A DNA stretch of 45,832 nt from Waterburya agarophytonicola KI4 (lineage in GTDB: Bacteria > Cyanobacteriota > Cyanobacteriia > Cyanobacteriales > Xenococcaceae): NCBI RefSeq assembly GCF_020640915.1, contig NZ_JADWDC010000036.1, positions 1 to 45,832 of the forward strand, given 5' to 3'. Positions 16,466 through 24,262 of this stretch are shown one piece after another; within the stretch, counting starts at the first letter, position 1, and each line of letters begins with the position of its first letter. Both the position numbers and the translations under genes were made by a program. The notes beneath the pieces were generated by a model. The model was not told where the DNA came from. It worked only from the letters and a program-made list of their open reading frames with translations, and ran no database searches.

Positions 16466-17140
16466 ATGAATTTATCAACCATTCAAAAACGTCTATTTGC
16501 CTGGGGCATGGGTCAAGCTAATGATGCCGATGTAGATAGAATTAAACTAATTGATTGCCCTGAGTATCAAAGCTTAGGAGAACTAAAACGGGCATTATTA
16601 GGCAATGCACAGCATCAAGTTTTAGAAATTGGTCCTGGTGCGGGAGCGAGTCTTGCTTATTACCCTAAAGATATTCATTGGATTGGTATCGAACCCAATC
16701 CCTTTATGCACCAATATTTAGAACGAGAAGCACAGCAGCAAGGATTGGCTAACATCGAACTGCGTCAAGGAACAGCAGAAGATTTACCTGTAGAAGATGA
16801 AAGTATCGATACCGTGGTTAGTACTCACGTTCTTTGTTCCGTTACAGATTTAGAGACTAGTTTTCAGGAAATTAAACGTGTCCTTAAACCAGGAGGTAAT
16901 TTTGTCTTTATCGAACACGTAGGAGAAGAATGTGGCACTTGGACGCGGAAAGCTCAAGATAGTATCAATCCTGTTTGGAAAAATTTGTTTGATAACTGTA
17001 ATTTGAACCGTGAAACCTGGAAAATTCTCGAACAGGTTGGGTTAGAGAAAGTTAATTATTATCAGTTCAAACTGACTATCCCTCTTGTCAGCCCTCATAT
17101 TGCTGGAATCGTCAGGAAAAAACCCGTGGCAGTTGGGTAA
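16466..17140 (+). CDS. METTL7/TMT1-like thiol S-methyltransferase
   Basis: A 224-residue class I SAM methyltransferase. Motif I is VLEIGPGAG (52-60); the acidic end of strand 2 is GIEPNP (74-79). Beyond the generic fold, several blocks closely match, as I recall them, vertebrate METTL7A/B (TMT1A/B): VLCSV (122-126), RVLKPGGNFVFIEHV (138-152), then NPVWKNLFDNCNL with RETWKILE (168-189) and the final PHIAGIV. Those enzymes methylate hydrogen sulfide and other thiols. In a cluster with two SQRs this suggests methylation of sulfide or thiols as a disposal route. The biochemical claim is inference from resemblance and context; generic Methyltransf_11 membership is certain. Confidence 0.8.
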   Translation: MNLSTIQKRLFAWGMGQANDADVDRIKLIDCPEYQSLGELKRALLGNAQHQVLEIGPGAGASLAYYPKDIHWIGIEPNPFMHQYLEREAQQQGLANIELRQGTAEDLPVEDESIDTVVSTHVLCSVTDLETSFQEIKRVLKPGGNFVFIEHVGEECGTWTRKAQDSINPVWKNLFDNCNLNRETWKILEQVGLEKVNYYQFKLTIPLVSPHIAGIVRKKPVAVG

Positions 17141-17192
17141 CCAGATTCTAGAAGTTTAATTGTCTATTTAGGCTAAATCTACCGATAAAATT

Positions 17193-18191
17193 ATGCAACT
17201 TTCTAAAAATAACCTTCAAGAAAAAAGCGATCGCGTTTACGATGTCATTGTCATTGGTGGTGGTGCGGGGGGACTTTCAGCAGGGGTTTATCTCCAACGT
17301 TATAACCTTTCGACCTTAATCGTCGATAAAGGGAAAGCACGCTCTTTTTGGATGCAGGAACTCCATAATTACTTGGGTTTACCTCCCGATTTACCAGGTA
17401 AAGAACTACTAAAGCGGGGTAAGGAACATTTTCTCTCTCTCGATGGTGACTGGCTTAACGGTTATGTTGAGGAAGTAGTGGATGAGGGTGAAACCTTTGC
17501 GGTACAGGTCAAAGTTGGTCGTCAAAACAGTATTGATCCCGTGCTTCGGAGTAAATATCTAATTGCTGCTAGCGGGATTATCGACAATCTCATTCCGTTA
17601 GAAGATATGCTCAATGTTTACGAATACGCGGGTTATAACCTTCACGTCTGTCTGGTGTGCGATGGTTATGAAATGACCGATAAGCAGGCTGGTTTATTTG
17701 TCGGTAGTGAAGCCAGTATCGAAACTGCCTTTGCCTTGAGTTGGTTTACCCCGAAGATTACAGTCTTTACTCACGGATTATTTGAAGTCAGCGAATCTAT
17801 GAGTTCTCGACTGAAAGAGTTGGGCTATCGTCTGGTGGAAACCCCGATTAAGCAGTTTTTAGGGAAAAATCATCAAATGACTGGAGTGGAAATGGTAGAT
17901 GGTTCGGTGGTGGAGTTGGAAACGGGACTTTTGGCAATGGGTTCTCGCTACCACCATACTTATCTCTCTAACTTTAATCTCGAAAAAGAACGGAATTATC
18001 TTGTCACCGATAAAACAGGGCGCACTTCCCATCCCCGCATCTTTGCTATTGGGGATCTCAAAGTCGGACTCAATCAAGTTGCGATCGCTGTAGGGGATGG
18101 TGCTTTAGCTGGTACGCAAATTTGGCGCGATCTCCGTCGGGTGAAAGGTGCCATACAGAATCTGGATAATTTGCCTGTATCTGTTTCGTAA
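17193..18191 (+). CDS. Thioredoxin-reductase-like FAD disulfide oxidoreductase
   Basis: A 332-residue two-domain flavoprotein. The FAD site is VIGGGAGGLSAG (20-31), the redox pair is CLVC (C153 and C156) in VCLVCDGYE, and the C-terminal FAD motif is FAIGDLKVGLNQVAIAVGDG. The usual NADPH-binding GGGDSA and HRR elements of thioredoxin reductase are not seen; that place reads FVGSEASIETAFAL. It may therefore use another electron donor, as reported for some cyanobacterial and Gloeobacter relatives. A role in reducing protein or low-molecular persulfides is plausible from context. No thioredoxin gene is adjacent. Confidence 0.82.
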   Translation: MQLSKNNLQEKSDRVYDVIVIGGGAGGLSAGVYLQRYNLSTLIVDKGKARSFWMQELHNYLGLPPDLPGKELLKRGKEHFLSLDGDWLNGYVEEVVDEGETFAVQVKVGRQNSIDPVLRSKYLIAASGIIDNLIPLEDMLNVYEYAGYNLHVCLVCDGYEMTDKQAGLFVGSEASIETAFALSWFTPKITVFTHGLFEVSESMSSRLKELGYRLVETPIKQFLGKNHQMTGVEMVDGSVVELETGLLAMGSRYHHTYLSNFNLEKERNYLVTDKTGRTSHPRIFAIGDLKVGLNQVAIAVGDGALAGTQIWRDLRRVKGAIQNLDNLPVSVS

Positions 18192-18220
18192 TTTTCGATA
18201 ATTTTAGTAATGAAAAAATT

Positions 18221-18697
18221 ATGGCTTTTAACAAAATTTTAGTTCCCCTGGTTCGTTCTGAATCGGCATCGGTAATATTCCAAGAAGCTCTAAAACTGGC
18301 TCAAGACAATAACAGTAAGCTGATGTTATTTCATAGCGTCGATTGGGATATGGGAGAGCATTTTGGCTCTTTTAATGAGATTGAAGCAGAAGTAGATTTC
18401 TCTGGTGCTTACATTCAGGCTCAACAAGAGAGATTACAACAGGAACTCCAGGAGAGTAAAGACTGGTTGCAAACTTATGCCGAACAAGCAACCGCCAAAG
18501 GAATTCCCACTGAGTCAAAATGCCAAGTCGGTCATCCTGGCTCTCTAATTCGAGATCTGGCAAAAGATTGGAACGCAGATTTAATTGTAATGGGTCGTAG
18601 GGGACTTAACAGTCTTCAAGAAGTTTTTCTCGGCAGTGTTAGTAATTATATACTGCATCACGCTCCCTGTTCTGTTTTGACCGTTCATGGAGAATAG
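18221..18697 (+). CDS. Universal stress protein (UspA family)
   Basis: A 158-residue single Usp domain. The ATP-binding signature GRRGLNSLQEVFLGSVSN (G-x2-G-x9-G-S) is complete near residues 127-144, so it is the nucleotide-binding type. It is cytoplasmic and likely dimeric. It lies between the thioredoxin-reductase-like gene (29 bp) and the exported rhodanese (3 bp), and is therefore probably cotranscribed with the sulfide run. Confidence 0.9.
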   Translation: MAFNKILVPLVRSESASVIFQEALKLAQDNNSKLMLFHSVDWDMGEHFGSFNEIEAEVDFSGAYIQAQQERLQQELQESKDWLQTYAEQATAKGIPTESKCQVGHPGSLIRDLAKDWNADLIVMGRRGLNSLQEVFLGSVSNYILHHAPCSVLTVHGE

Positions 18698-18700
18698 TAG

Positions 18701-19189
18701 ATGAAAAAACTCTTAGCTACCTTCTGGTTGGGAATCTGGCTCTATTTTGGTACTTTTTTGGCAGCTACTCCTGCTTTTGCTGCTGGTAATATGGCTCAAA
18801 CCACAGATAAAGTTGAGGCACTGCGCGATCGTAATCTAACAAGGGTACAGCAGTTCCTAACTTCAATTCCTCGTGACTATTACACTGTCAGACAGATAAA
18901 TAAAGTTAAAGCTCTGGGGAAAGAACAGCAAGCACTATTGGTAGATGTTCGAGAGCCAAAGGAATATGCTTCTGGTCATATTCCAGGGGCAATTAATCTT
19001 CCTTTACGCAGTTTAACCGATAATCTCGACCAAATTCCTAAAACTCGTCCTGTAATACTTTACTGCTCTACGGGTTATCGCACGGCAATGGGAGTTATGG
19101 CTCTGCAAATGCTCGGATACGATAATGTTCGGGGTTTTCCTCCCAGTATTGAGGGGTGGAAAAAAGCAGGTGAAACCTTAGAAAAATAA
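18701..19189 (+). CDS. Exported rhodanese-like sulfurtransferase
   Basis: 162 residues: a signal peptide (1-27, ending ATPAFA) followed by one rhodanese domain. DVREPKEYASGHIPGAINLP and the active loop CSTGYR (C122 to R127) are intact. It would act in the periplasm or thylakoid lumen, unlike the cytoplasmic rhodanese at 14088. It overlaps the Usp gene closely and ends the run. An 8-bp stem hairpin follows at 19213-19234. Confidence 0.88.
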   Translation: MKKLLATFWLGIWLYFGTFLAATPAFAAGNMAQTTDKVEALRDRNLTRVQQFLTSIPRDYYTVRQINKVKALGKEQQALLVDVREPKEYASGHIPGAINLPLRSLTDNLDQIPKTRPVILYCSTGYRTAMGVMALQMLGYDNVRGFPPSIEGWKKAGETLEK

Positions 19190-19212
19190 AGATACTCAGA
19201 TTTATTCTCTGT

Positions 19213-19234
19213 GCTGTCCGAAGGTGCGGACAGC
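19213..19234. terminator. Hairpin at the end of the Rieske/rhodanese run
   Basis: GCTGTCCG and CGGACAGC form a perfect 8-bp stem with loop AAGGTG between two converging genes. A T-tract is lacking on either side, so it is at best a weak or factor-dependent terminator, possibly serving both directions. Confidence 0.5.
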
Positions 19235-19252
19235 AATATTAAAGCTATAAAC

Positions 19253-19420
19253 TCAATTTTTACCTGTTTTGGCGGTCGTCTGTTTTGGTATCAGCTTCAT
19301 CTGTTCCCCACAGCAGATCTCTGAATGAGGCATACCTTCTGGACAGGGGCAAGGCTTCTCATACACAAGCTGGGCTCCGCACTTTTTGCAGACATAACGA
19401 TCTCCGACTTCCCGTGGCAT
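19253..19420 (-). CDS. Desulforedoxin-like 55-residue iron/zinc protein
   Basis: A short gene starting at ATG 19420, preceded by a perfect AAGGAGG. The 55-residue product has CKKCG at 11-15 and ICCGEQM at 35-41. This is the Cys4 pattern of desulforedoxin and of the N-terminal domain of desulfoferrodoxin (C-x2-C ... C-C-G-x-x-M). An extra CPC (residues 24-26) lies between the two pairs, so up to six cysteines are available. Desulforedoxin-like centres bind one iron and shuttle electrons; zinc is an alternative. It is divergent from the sulfur permease genes, with an operator-like site (19461-19480) shared between them. Such proteins are typical of anaerobes. Confidence 0.78.
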   Translation of the reverse strand: MPREVGDRYVCKKCGAQLVYEKPCPCPEGMPHSEICCGEQMKLIPKQTTAKTGKN

Positions 19421-19460
19421 TATTATACCCTCCTTCTATTTTCAAGAAACTAATGTTAGT

Positions 19461-19480
19461 ATATAACTATCTAGTTGTTT
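19461..19480. promoter_or_regulatory. Operator-like palindrome, site 6 (desulforedoxin-like gene / sulfur permease)
   Basis: ATATAACTATCTAGTTGTTT lies 41 bp from the desulforedoxin-like start and 30 bp from the permease start. It could control both. The conserved AAC and GTT blocks are intact. Confidence 0.68.
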
Positions 19481-19509
19481 AATCAAATGTAAATATTATA
19501 ATATTTATT

Positions 19510-19926
19510 ATGGCAGAAGTTAATTGGATTGCAGCTTTAATTGGTGGGATGCTGATTGGAATGAGTGCAACTATTCTACTGGCTTTTGATGGTCGGATTG
19601 CTGGTATTAGTGGCATGGTCAATGGTGCAATCAAATTCAAGTCAGAAGAGAATTGGCGGTGGCTGTTTATCGCAGGGATGTTGGGTGGAGGTTTGATTTA
19701 TGAATATATTTTTGCTTCAGAACCTACTCCTGTATCTGACTTTGCACCAGTAGCCATGATTGTTGGTGGTTTTCTCGTCGGTGTCGGTACGTGGATTGGA
19801 AATGGTTGCACTAGCGGTCATGGTGTTTGTGGTTTGGGTAGATTATCATTCCGCTCTCTAGTTGCGGTGATTACTTTTATGATGACTGCCATTATTACAG
19901 TATTTGTTACTCATCATGTTTTTTAG
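19510..19926 (+). CDS. YeeE/YedE family sulfur transporter, N-terminal half-protein (PmpA-like)
   Basis: A 138-residue protein with four membrane helices, the first half of a split YeeE/YedE (TsuA-like) transporter. The motif GNGCTSGHGVCGLGR (about 97-111) holds the conserved cysteine that passes thiosulfate or sulfur in TsuA. Paired small proteins of this type, PmpA and PmpB, are common beside SQR and ArsR genes. The second half follows 24 bp downstream. Direction of transport and substrate are not determined. Confidence 0.87.
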   Translation: MAEVNWIAALIGGMLIGMSATILLAFDGRIAGISGMVNGAIKFKSEENWRWLFIAGMLGGGLIYEYIFASEPTPVSDFAPVAMIVGGFLVGVGTWIGNGCTSGHGVCGLGRLSFRSLVAVITFMMTAIITVFVTHHVF

Positions 19927-19950
19927 TCATCAGTCATTAGTTGTAAAAAA

Positions 19951-20406
19951 ATGAAACAGAAATTAATTGCTCTTTTATCTGGACTGCTATTTGGTTTTGG
20001 TTTAAGCCTTTCCCAAATGATCGATCGCGATCGCGTGTTAGGATTTTTAGATGTTGCAGGAGACTGGGACCCCACCCTATTATTTGTCTTGGGTGGTGCG
20101 GTTGGGGTTACTGTAATTGCTTTTCGCTTTGTGCTGCGTTTACCGCGACCAATTTTCAGTAGTAAATTTTATCTACCCACTAGGAAAGATATCGACCTTC
20201 CTTTAATTCTCGGTACTGCGATTTTTGGTATTGGTTGGGGTATTGCAGGCTACTGTCCTGGTCCTGGGATTACCGCTTGGGTGTTGGGAATACCGAATCC
20301 AGTTTTGTTTATTATGGCGTTTATTCTTGGTTCACTTGCCTATCAATGGTATGCCCATAAATCAAATAAAAGCGATCGCCCAGACAAAACCCAGGTTCAA
20401 CATTAG
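19951..20406 (+). CDS. YeeE/YedE family sulfur transporter, C-terminal half-protein (PmpB-like)
   Basis: A 151-residue protein with four to five helices. The motif GIAGYCPGPGI (about 97-107) is the second conserved cysteine motif of YeeE/YedE transporters. It pairs with the preceding gene to make the full permease. The tail is charged (SNKSDRPDKTQ). It is cotranscribed with PmpA behind the operator-like site at 19461. Confidence 0.86.
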   Translation: MKQKLIALLSGLLFGFGLSLSQMIDRDRVLGFLDVAGDWDPTLLFVLGGAVGVTVIAFRFVLRLPRPIFSSKFYLPTRKDIDLPLILGTAIFGIGWGIAGYCPGPGITAWVLGIPNPVLFIMAFILGSLAYQWYAHKSNKSDRPDKTQVQH

Positions 20407-20443
20407 TCTATTAATAATTTAATTGACTGAAAACAGAAGTTAG

Positions 20444-20878
20444 TTATCTTCCTTTTCTCTTATACTCTTGATGCCAGCGATTTAATCGCTTCTTTGCATA
20501 TCCAGAAATCTTTTCATTAGAAGATGCGGCAATTTTCCTTAGTGCTTCTTTTGCTTCCTCTGTGCCGATATCTGCTAACGCCCAAGTACATTTTCTCCCT
20601 AGACCAAAAGAGTCATCATATTCTAAATACTTAAATTTACGTTCTACCGTTTTTTGTAAGATTTTAATTGCTCTAGGATCTTTTAATTGCTGTAGCTGTA
20701 AAACTATATTCTCATGACAAAGATGCCAATCTGCTGACAAAAGCTCGATTAGAATACCAACATAGTCATCAGAGTTTTCTTTTGTTTGAAATCCTGCCAT
20801 TATTGCTTTTTCTAGATCATCAATATTTTTATTGGCGATCGCATTTTTGAGAAGTTCGGTAATCTTTTTTTTCTGCAT
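20444..20878 (-). CDS. HEAT-repeat protein
   Basis: A 144-residue helical protein. Repeats such as KDPRAIKILQKTVERKF and IGTEEAKEALRKIAASSNE resemble HEAT / PBS-lyase-type repeats, which bind other proteins or, in cyanobacteria, phycobiliproteins. No catalytic motif is seen. It stands alone, convergent with the permease genes. Its promoter region is shared with the MBL-fold gene at 20957. Confidence 0.7.
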   Translation of the reverse strand: MQKKKITELLKNAIANKNIDDLEKAIMAGFQTKENSDDYVGILIELLSADWHLCHENIVLQLQQLKDPRAIKILQKTVERKFKYLEYDDSFGLGRKCTWALADIGTEEAKEALRKIAASSNEKISGYAKKRLNRWHQEYKRKGR

Positions 20879-20906
20879 TAACTTTCGGTCATAAAATTTT
20901 GAGAAA

Positions 20907-20926
20907 ACATAACTAAATACTAATTA
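20907..20926. promoter_or_regulatory. Operator-like palindrome, site 7 (weak)
   Basis: ACATAACTAAATACTAATTA has a perfect left half but C instead of G at the conserved right-arm position. It lies between the HEAT-repeat gene and the MBL-fold gene, 31 bp before the latter. It is the weakest of the twelve sites. Confidence 0.4.
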
Positions 20927-20956
20927 CCTCGAACGCTAACTTGAGAATATTTAAAT

Positions 20957-21799
20957 ATGTACAGCCTGAACAAGCTAAAAATCACCGTTTTAGTAGAAAA
21001 TACCGCAGGGGGGAAGGGTTTACTGGGAGAACACGGGCTTTCTTTTCTGATTGAGGCTGATGATCGACGAATTCTGTTTGATACGGGGCAGGGATTAGCG
21101 TTACGTCATAATGCACAAACATTAGGCATTTCTCTGGAAAACCTAGATACCATCGTCCTCAGCCACGGACATTACGATCATGCAGGAGGACTACCAACCA
21201 TACTAGAGCATTGTATCAACACGGATTTATTTCTCCATCCCCAAGCGATCGCTCCTAAGTATAGTCCTAGAGGCAATATTGGTTCTCCCATCGACAATGT
21301 AAAAACTTTAGCCAGTCACTGCCGACGGCTAATTTGGACTGAAACCCCCACTGAGATTATGCCAGGAGTATCTGTAACAGGAACAATTCCGCGACATCAT
21401 CCCTTAGAAAATACAGGAGGAGCATTTTGGCACAATTGCGAACAGACAGAAGTCGATGGCCTGTTGGATGACCAAGCTTTATATCTGCAAGTACCTGAAG
21501 GTCTAGTGGTCATCTTGGGCTGCGCTCATGCAGGAGTAATCAATACTCTCGATTATATTGCCCAGATCGCCAATACGAAGAAGTTTTATGCCGTGATTGG
21601 TGGTATGCACTTATTAAGAGCAAACGAAGAACGTTTACAAGCTACAGTTGAAACTCTGACTAAATATGATGTTCAAATAGTCGGGGCGAATCATTGTACG
21701 GGAATGAAAGCAATGACTTTTTTGTGGCATCAATTGGGCGATCGCTGTTGGGATTGTCGTGTCGGTACTCAATTACAGTTTGGTAATGTTGAGACATAA
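20957..21799 (+). CDS. MBL-fold metallohydrolase (COG1237-like)
   Basis: A 280-residue metallo-beta-lactamase-fold protein with the metal motif SHGHYDHAGG (H70, H72, D74, H75), then GCAHAG and a C-terminal GANHCTG. The layout matches the COG1237 group, whose members include dihydropterin phosphate synthase-like enzymes of methanogens; most are uncharacterised. It differs clearly from the ETHE1-type enzyme at 1339. The N-terminal LVENTAGGKGLLGEHGLSFL is typical of the group. Substrate is unknown. A weak operator-like site lies upstream. Confidence 0.8.
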   Translation: MYSLNKLKITVLVENTAGGKGLLGEHGLSFLIEADDRRILFDTGQGLALRHNAQTLGISLENLDTIVLSHGHYDHAGGLPTILEHCINTDLFLHPQAIAPKYSPRGNIGSPIDNVKTLASHCRRLIWTETPTEIMPGVSVTGTIPRHHPLENTGGAFWHNCEQTEVDGLLDDQALYLQVPEGLVVILGCAHAGVINTLDYIAQIANTKKFYAVIGGMHLLRANEERLQATVETLTKYDVQIVGANHCTGMKAMTFLWHQLGDRCWDCRVGTQLQFGNVET

Positions 21800-21839
21800 G
21801 AATTTCAGAATCGTGTTAGCTGATTTTTAGAATAAGTAG

Positions 21840-22946
21840 CTAGGCGGAATTAAATATAAAACGTTCTAAGTGATAATTACCTCTTTCACTACGATTTTTC
21901 ATTCCTTGTATAACTGTCATGGCTAAGTCATATTCATTGTCAAACATTTGCCCCGCAATTTCATGCGCTTTAAGTTGATGCCATTGTGTTTCAATATCAT
22001 TAAGTTCAGAACAATATGCAGGAAGGAAAAATAGCAACAATCCTTGTTCTGACCAACGCGACCAACAAGCACGAACTTCTTTGCTCTTGTGTATGGGACT
22101 ATTATCTTGAACAACCACAGTTAGTTTTCCTGTCTCTTTGAATAAAGAGGCTGCTTTTTGCGCTACCCAATTCATTACTTTGATATAGCTTTTGCTGTTG
22201 AAGCCGCCTTGAGCCAAACCATATTCAAAAGGCGGCTTTTGAGTAAGAGTACTCTTACTCAAAACGCGCCGTAACTTTCTCCCACTTGCCATAAACCTAA
22301 AATACTAATCCTCGAACCGGATCTTTTCTGACTTTGTTCTAGACATTTTTGTTCGCCAATTTGACTATAGCTATAGCTCACAGGACTCCACAGACAGAAT
22401 CCTGCTTCGTCTAAGTATTTTAGGTCTATATCTCCATCAACTGCTGCCATTTTTAGCATGGCTAGATCGGCTTTCTTAATCTCTTTTAGTTGTTTATTTT
22501 GCTTCTTCTTGTTGCTCTGTCTGGTTCTTTTCCAACGATATCTTTTTTTTTAGTATTCGTCTTAAGCGATCGCTACTTAAATCTACCGCTCTTTCCTCCT
22601 GGAGTTTTCTAGCTAACTGAATGCTGTTGTATGTTCGCTCTTCTTCATTTAAACAAGTTTCTATGTATTCCAAGTCTTCTGGAATCCACTTCGGTTTTGC
22701 TCCTCTTCCACGGGCTGACCATAATCCTGTCAAGCCTCGGTCTTGCCAACGTTGAATTGCTGCTCTGACTGTATGCTCATGACAATTGAATATTTGAGCA
22801 ATTTCTGGAACGTTTCTCCCCTGAGCATTTAATCTCAGCATCATAGCTCGATTTCTGGTTCGGTAAGGCACTGAGCTTGCCTTCTGTAATTCTCCCAACG
22901 TTTCTTCTTCTAACCGACTTAGTTTTACTCTTAGTGGTGCAGGCAT
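21840..22946 (-). pseudogene. IS630-family transposase, broken in two places
   Basis: The coding region is in three frames. An N-terminal helix-turn-helix part (22494-22946) ends after RRILKKK at a run of nine A. Reading in the +1 frame there restores [15 protein letters not shown] and the DDE part (LDEAGF). That first shift is at a slippery run and may be programmed, as in other IS630 elements. The second break, near 22235-22274, is a palindromic insertion of about 44 bp that brings a stop after GESYGAF. The remaining frame then reads FEYGLAQGGFNS, VVQDNSPIH and the last DDE block LPAYCSELNDIETQWHQLK. The second lesion makes the copy inactive. Confidence 0.85.
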
Positions 22947-22995
22947 TTTTTACTCATTTCTCAGCCTTTCTATCTTATATTTAATTACAACCGCC
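21843..22995 (-). mobile_element. IS630-family insertion sequence
   Basis: About 1.15 kb bounded by TA at 21841-21842 and 22996-22997, the target preference of IS630. The ends begin GGCGG on both sides, and an AATTAAATAT block follows at slightly different spacing, giving imperfect terminal inverted repeats. It inserted between the MBL-fold gene and the small membrane protein gene without breaking either. Confidence 0.78.
22235..22274. repeat. 40-bp palindromic element inside the IS630 transposase
   Basis: Two 14-bp perfect arms, TTTTGAGTAAGAGT and ACTCTTACTCAAAA, abut with no loop. They are extended by GGCGGC on the left and CGCGCC on the right. The element shifts the transposase frame and adds a stop. 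It looks like a small palindromic repeat that inserted into the gene. Confidence 0.75.
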
Positions 22996-23064
22996 TACTA
23001 AAACAATATACAAATAAATAGCTTCGACCCTAGAACAAACCTTCTTATTGGTTTTAATATTATT

Positions 23065-23084
23065 AAATTACGATATAGTAATAT
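23065..23084. promoter_or_regulatory. Operator-like palindrome, site 8 (small membrane protein)
   Basis: AAATTACGATATAGTAATAT has perfect inner arms ATTAC and GTAAT and lies 50 bp upstream of the ATG at 23134. Confidence 0.68.
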
Positions 23085-23133
23085 AATGATGTATATTGCA
23101 GATCTTTAAATTTAGCAAAATTAAGGAGATTTC

Positions 23134-23349
23134 ATGCTTCCTTATGTTTCAATCACCCTCGTAATTGCCTTTGTTGCTACTTGCTTTAGTTTTAATCCGC
23201 GAGAGGAAATAGCAATTCTAGGGACAATTATTGCCCTCATCAGTGTATTTATTAGCTGTACTTTGGCACCCTTAGTGATAAAGCTTTTAGTTGTAATTGT
23301 TGCTTGGTGGGGGATAAAGTCTATTTGCCGTAGCTCCAACAATTGTTAG
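23134..23349 (+). CDS. Small two-helix membrane protein of unknown function
   Basis: 71 residues, not recognised. Two to three hydrophobic segments (SITLVIAFVATCFSF, ILGTIIALISVFISC, LVIKLLVVIVAWWGI) leave little outside the membrane. Four cysteines are present, two at the very C-terminus (SICRSSNNC). AAGGAG precedes the ATG at good spacing and an operator-like palindrome sits in its promoter, so it is probably a real, co-regulated gene. Confidence 0.65.
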   Translation: MLPYVSITLVIAFVATCFSFNPREEIAILGTIIALISVFISCTLAPLVIKLLVVIVAWWGIKSICRSSNNC

Positions 23350-23406
23350 CAGACACTGAATATAAGTACCTAAGCAGAATTAGTTACACATTTGGGTGAC
23401 GGGGTG

Positions 23407-23441
23407 CTACTACCTACTACCTACTACCTACTACCTACTAC
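23407..23441. repeat. Heptanucleotide tandem repeat (CTACTAC, five units)
   Basis: Five exact 7-bp CTACTAC units and a partial sixth, in the gap before the pentapeptide-repeat gene. STRR-type. Confidence 0.9.
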
Positions 23442-23507
23442 CTACCCTTCACTATAAAATTAATTTTGCACGACTACTTATACGCCACAAATCCTAAATT
23501 AAAATCA

Positions 23508-24215
23508 ATGGAAGTCAATCAATTTTTACAACAATACAGTGCGGGAGAAAGAGCTTTTGCCAAGATAAATCTAAGAGAAGCAGAATTAGTCAAGATGAAT
23601 CTCAGCAAAGTAGATTTAACCGCAGCAGATTTACGACAATCGCGATTAGGAAGAACTAATTTAAGCTACGCCTGTTTACAAGAAGCAGATTTGAGTGAGT
23701 CAATTCTCTGGGGTACGGATTTGACTGAAGCAAATCTAAACCGAGTCATTTTGCGAGAGGCAGATCTAAGTGGAGCAATTCTTACCAAAGCAAATTTAGA
23801 GGGAGCTAACTTGCTAAAAACTGCCTTAAATGGCGTAAATCTCAGTGGAGGTAAATTGTGTCATGCTTTAGCGATCGAGGCTGATTTTCATCCTGCTTCT
23901 GATTATCTTAGCAACTTAAGTCAAGCAGATTTAAGCCATGCTAATCTTAGCTATGCCAATTTCCGTATGGCTCTCTTGTATCAAGCCAAATTAGATGGGG
24001 CAAAACTTTGTCGTGCTAATTTAAGTGGTGGTATGGGAAGTTTAGCTACCGATCTAACAGAGGCTAGTTTACAGGGTGCAGATCTCAGTTATGCTAATCT
24101 CAGTGGTGCAATTTTGGCTAAAGCCAATTTACGAGATGCCGATTTGACGGGAACAAATCTCGATGATGCAGATCTGACGGGAGCGATTATGCCCGATGGT
24201 AGTGTTTATTTGTAA
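23508..24215 (+). CDS. Pentapeptide-repeat protein
   Basis: About 235 residues from ATG 23508; a TTG 14 codons upstream is open but the family usually starts ME(V/I)NxFLQQYxxGER. Some 30 pentapeptides of the A(D/N)Lxx type (LREAEL, LSKVDL, LTAADL and so on) form a right-handed quadrilateral beta-helix, interrupted around residues 125-145 by a short loop (ALAIEADFHPASDYLSNL). Function unknown; such proteins in cyanobacteria are often linked to membranes or light responses. It converges on acsF across a short hairpin. Confidence 0.9.
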   Translation: MEVNQFLQQYSAGERAFAKINLREAELVKMNLSKVDLTAADLRQSRLGRTNLSYACLQEADLSESILWGTDLTEANLNRVILREADLSGAILTKANLEGANLLKTALNGVNLSGGKLCHALAIEADFHPASDYLSNLSQADLSHANLSYANFRMALLYQAKLDGAKLCRANLSGGMGSLATDLTEASLQGADLSYANLSGAILAKANLRDADLTGTNLDDADLTGAIMPDGSVYL

Positions 24216-24219
24216 ATCG

Positions 24220-24247
24220 TAAGAGAAGGAAAATTATCCCTCTCTTA
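24220..24247. terminator. Possible bidirectional terminator between pentapeptide-repeat gene and acsF
   Basis: TAAGAGAAGG and CCCTCTCTTA form an imperfect stem across an eight-base loop, in the 47-bp gap between two converging genes. There is no long T-tract. Confidence 0.45.
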
Positions 24248-24262
24248 AATCGTCTTATCCTT

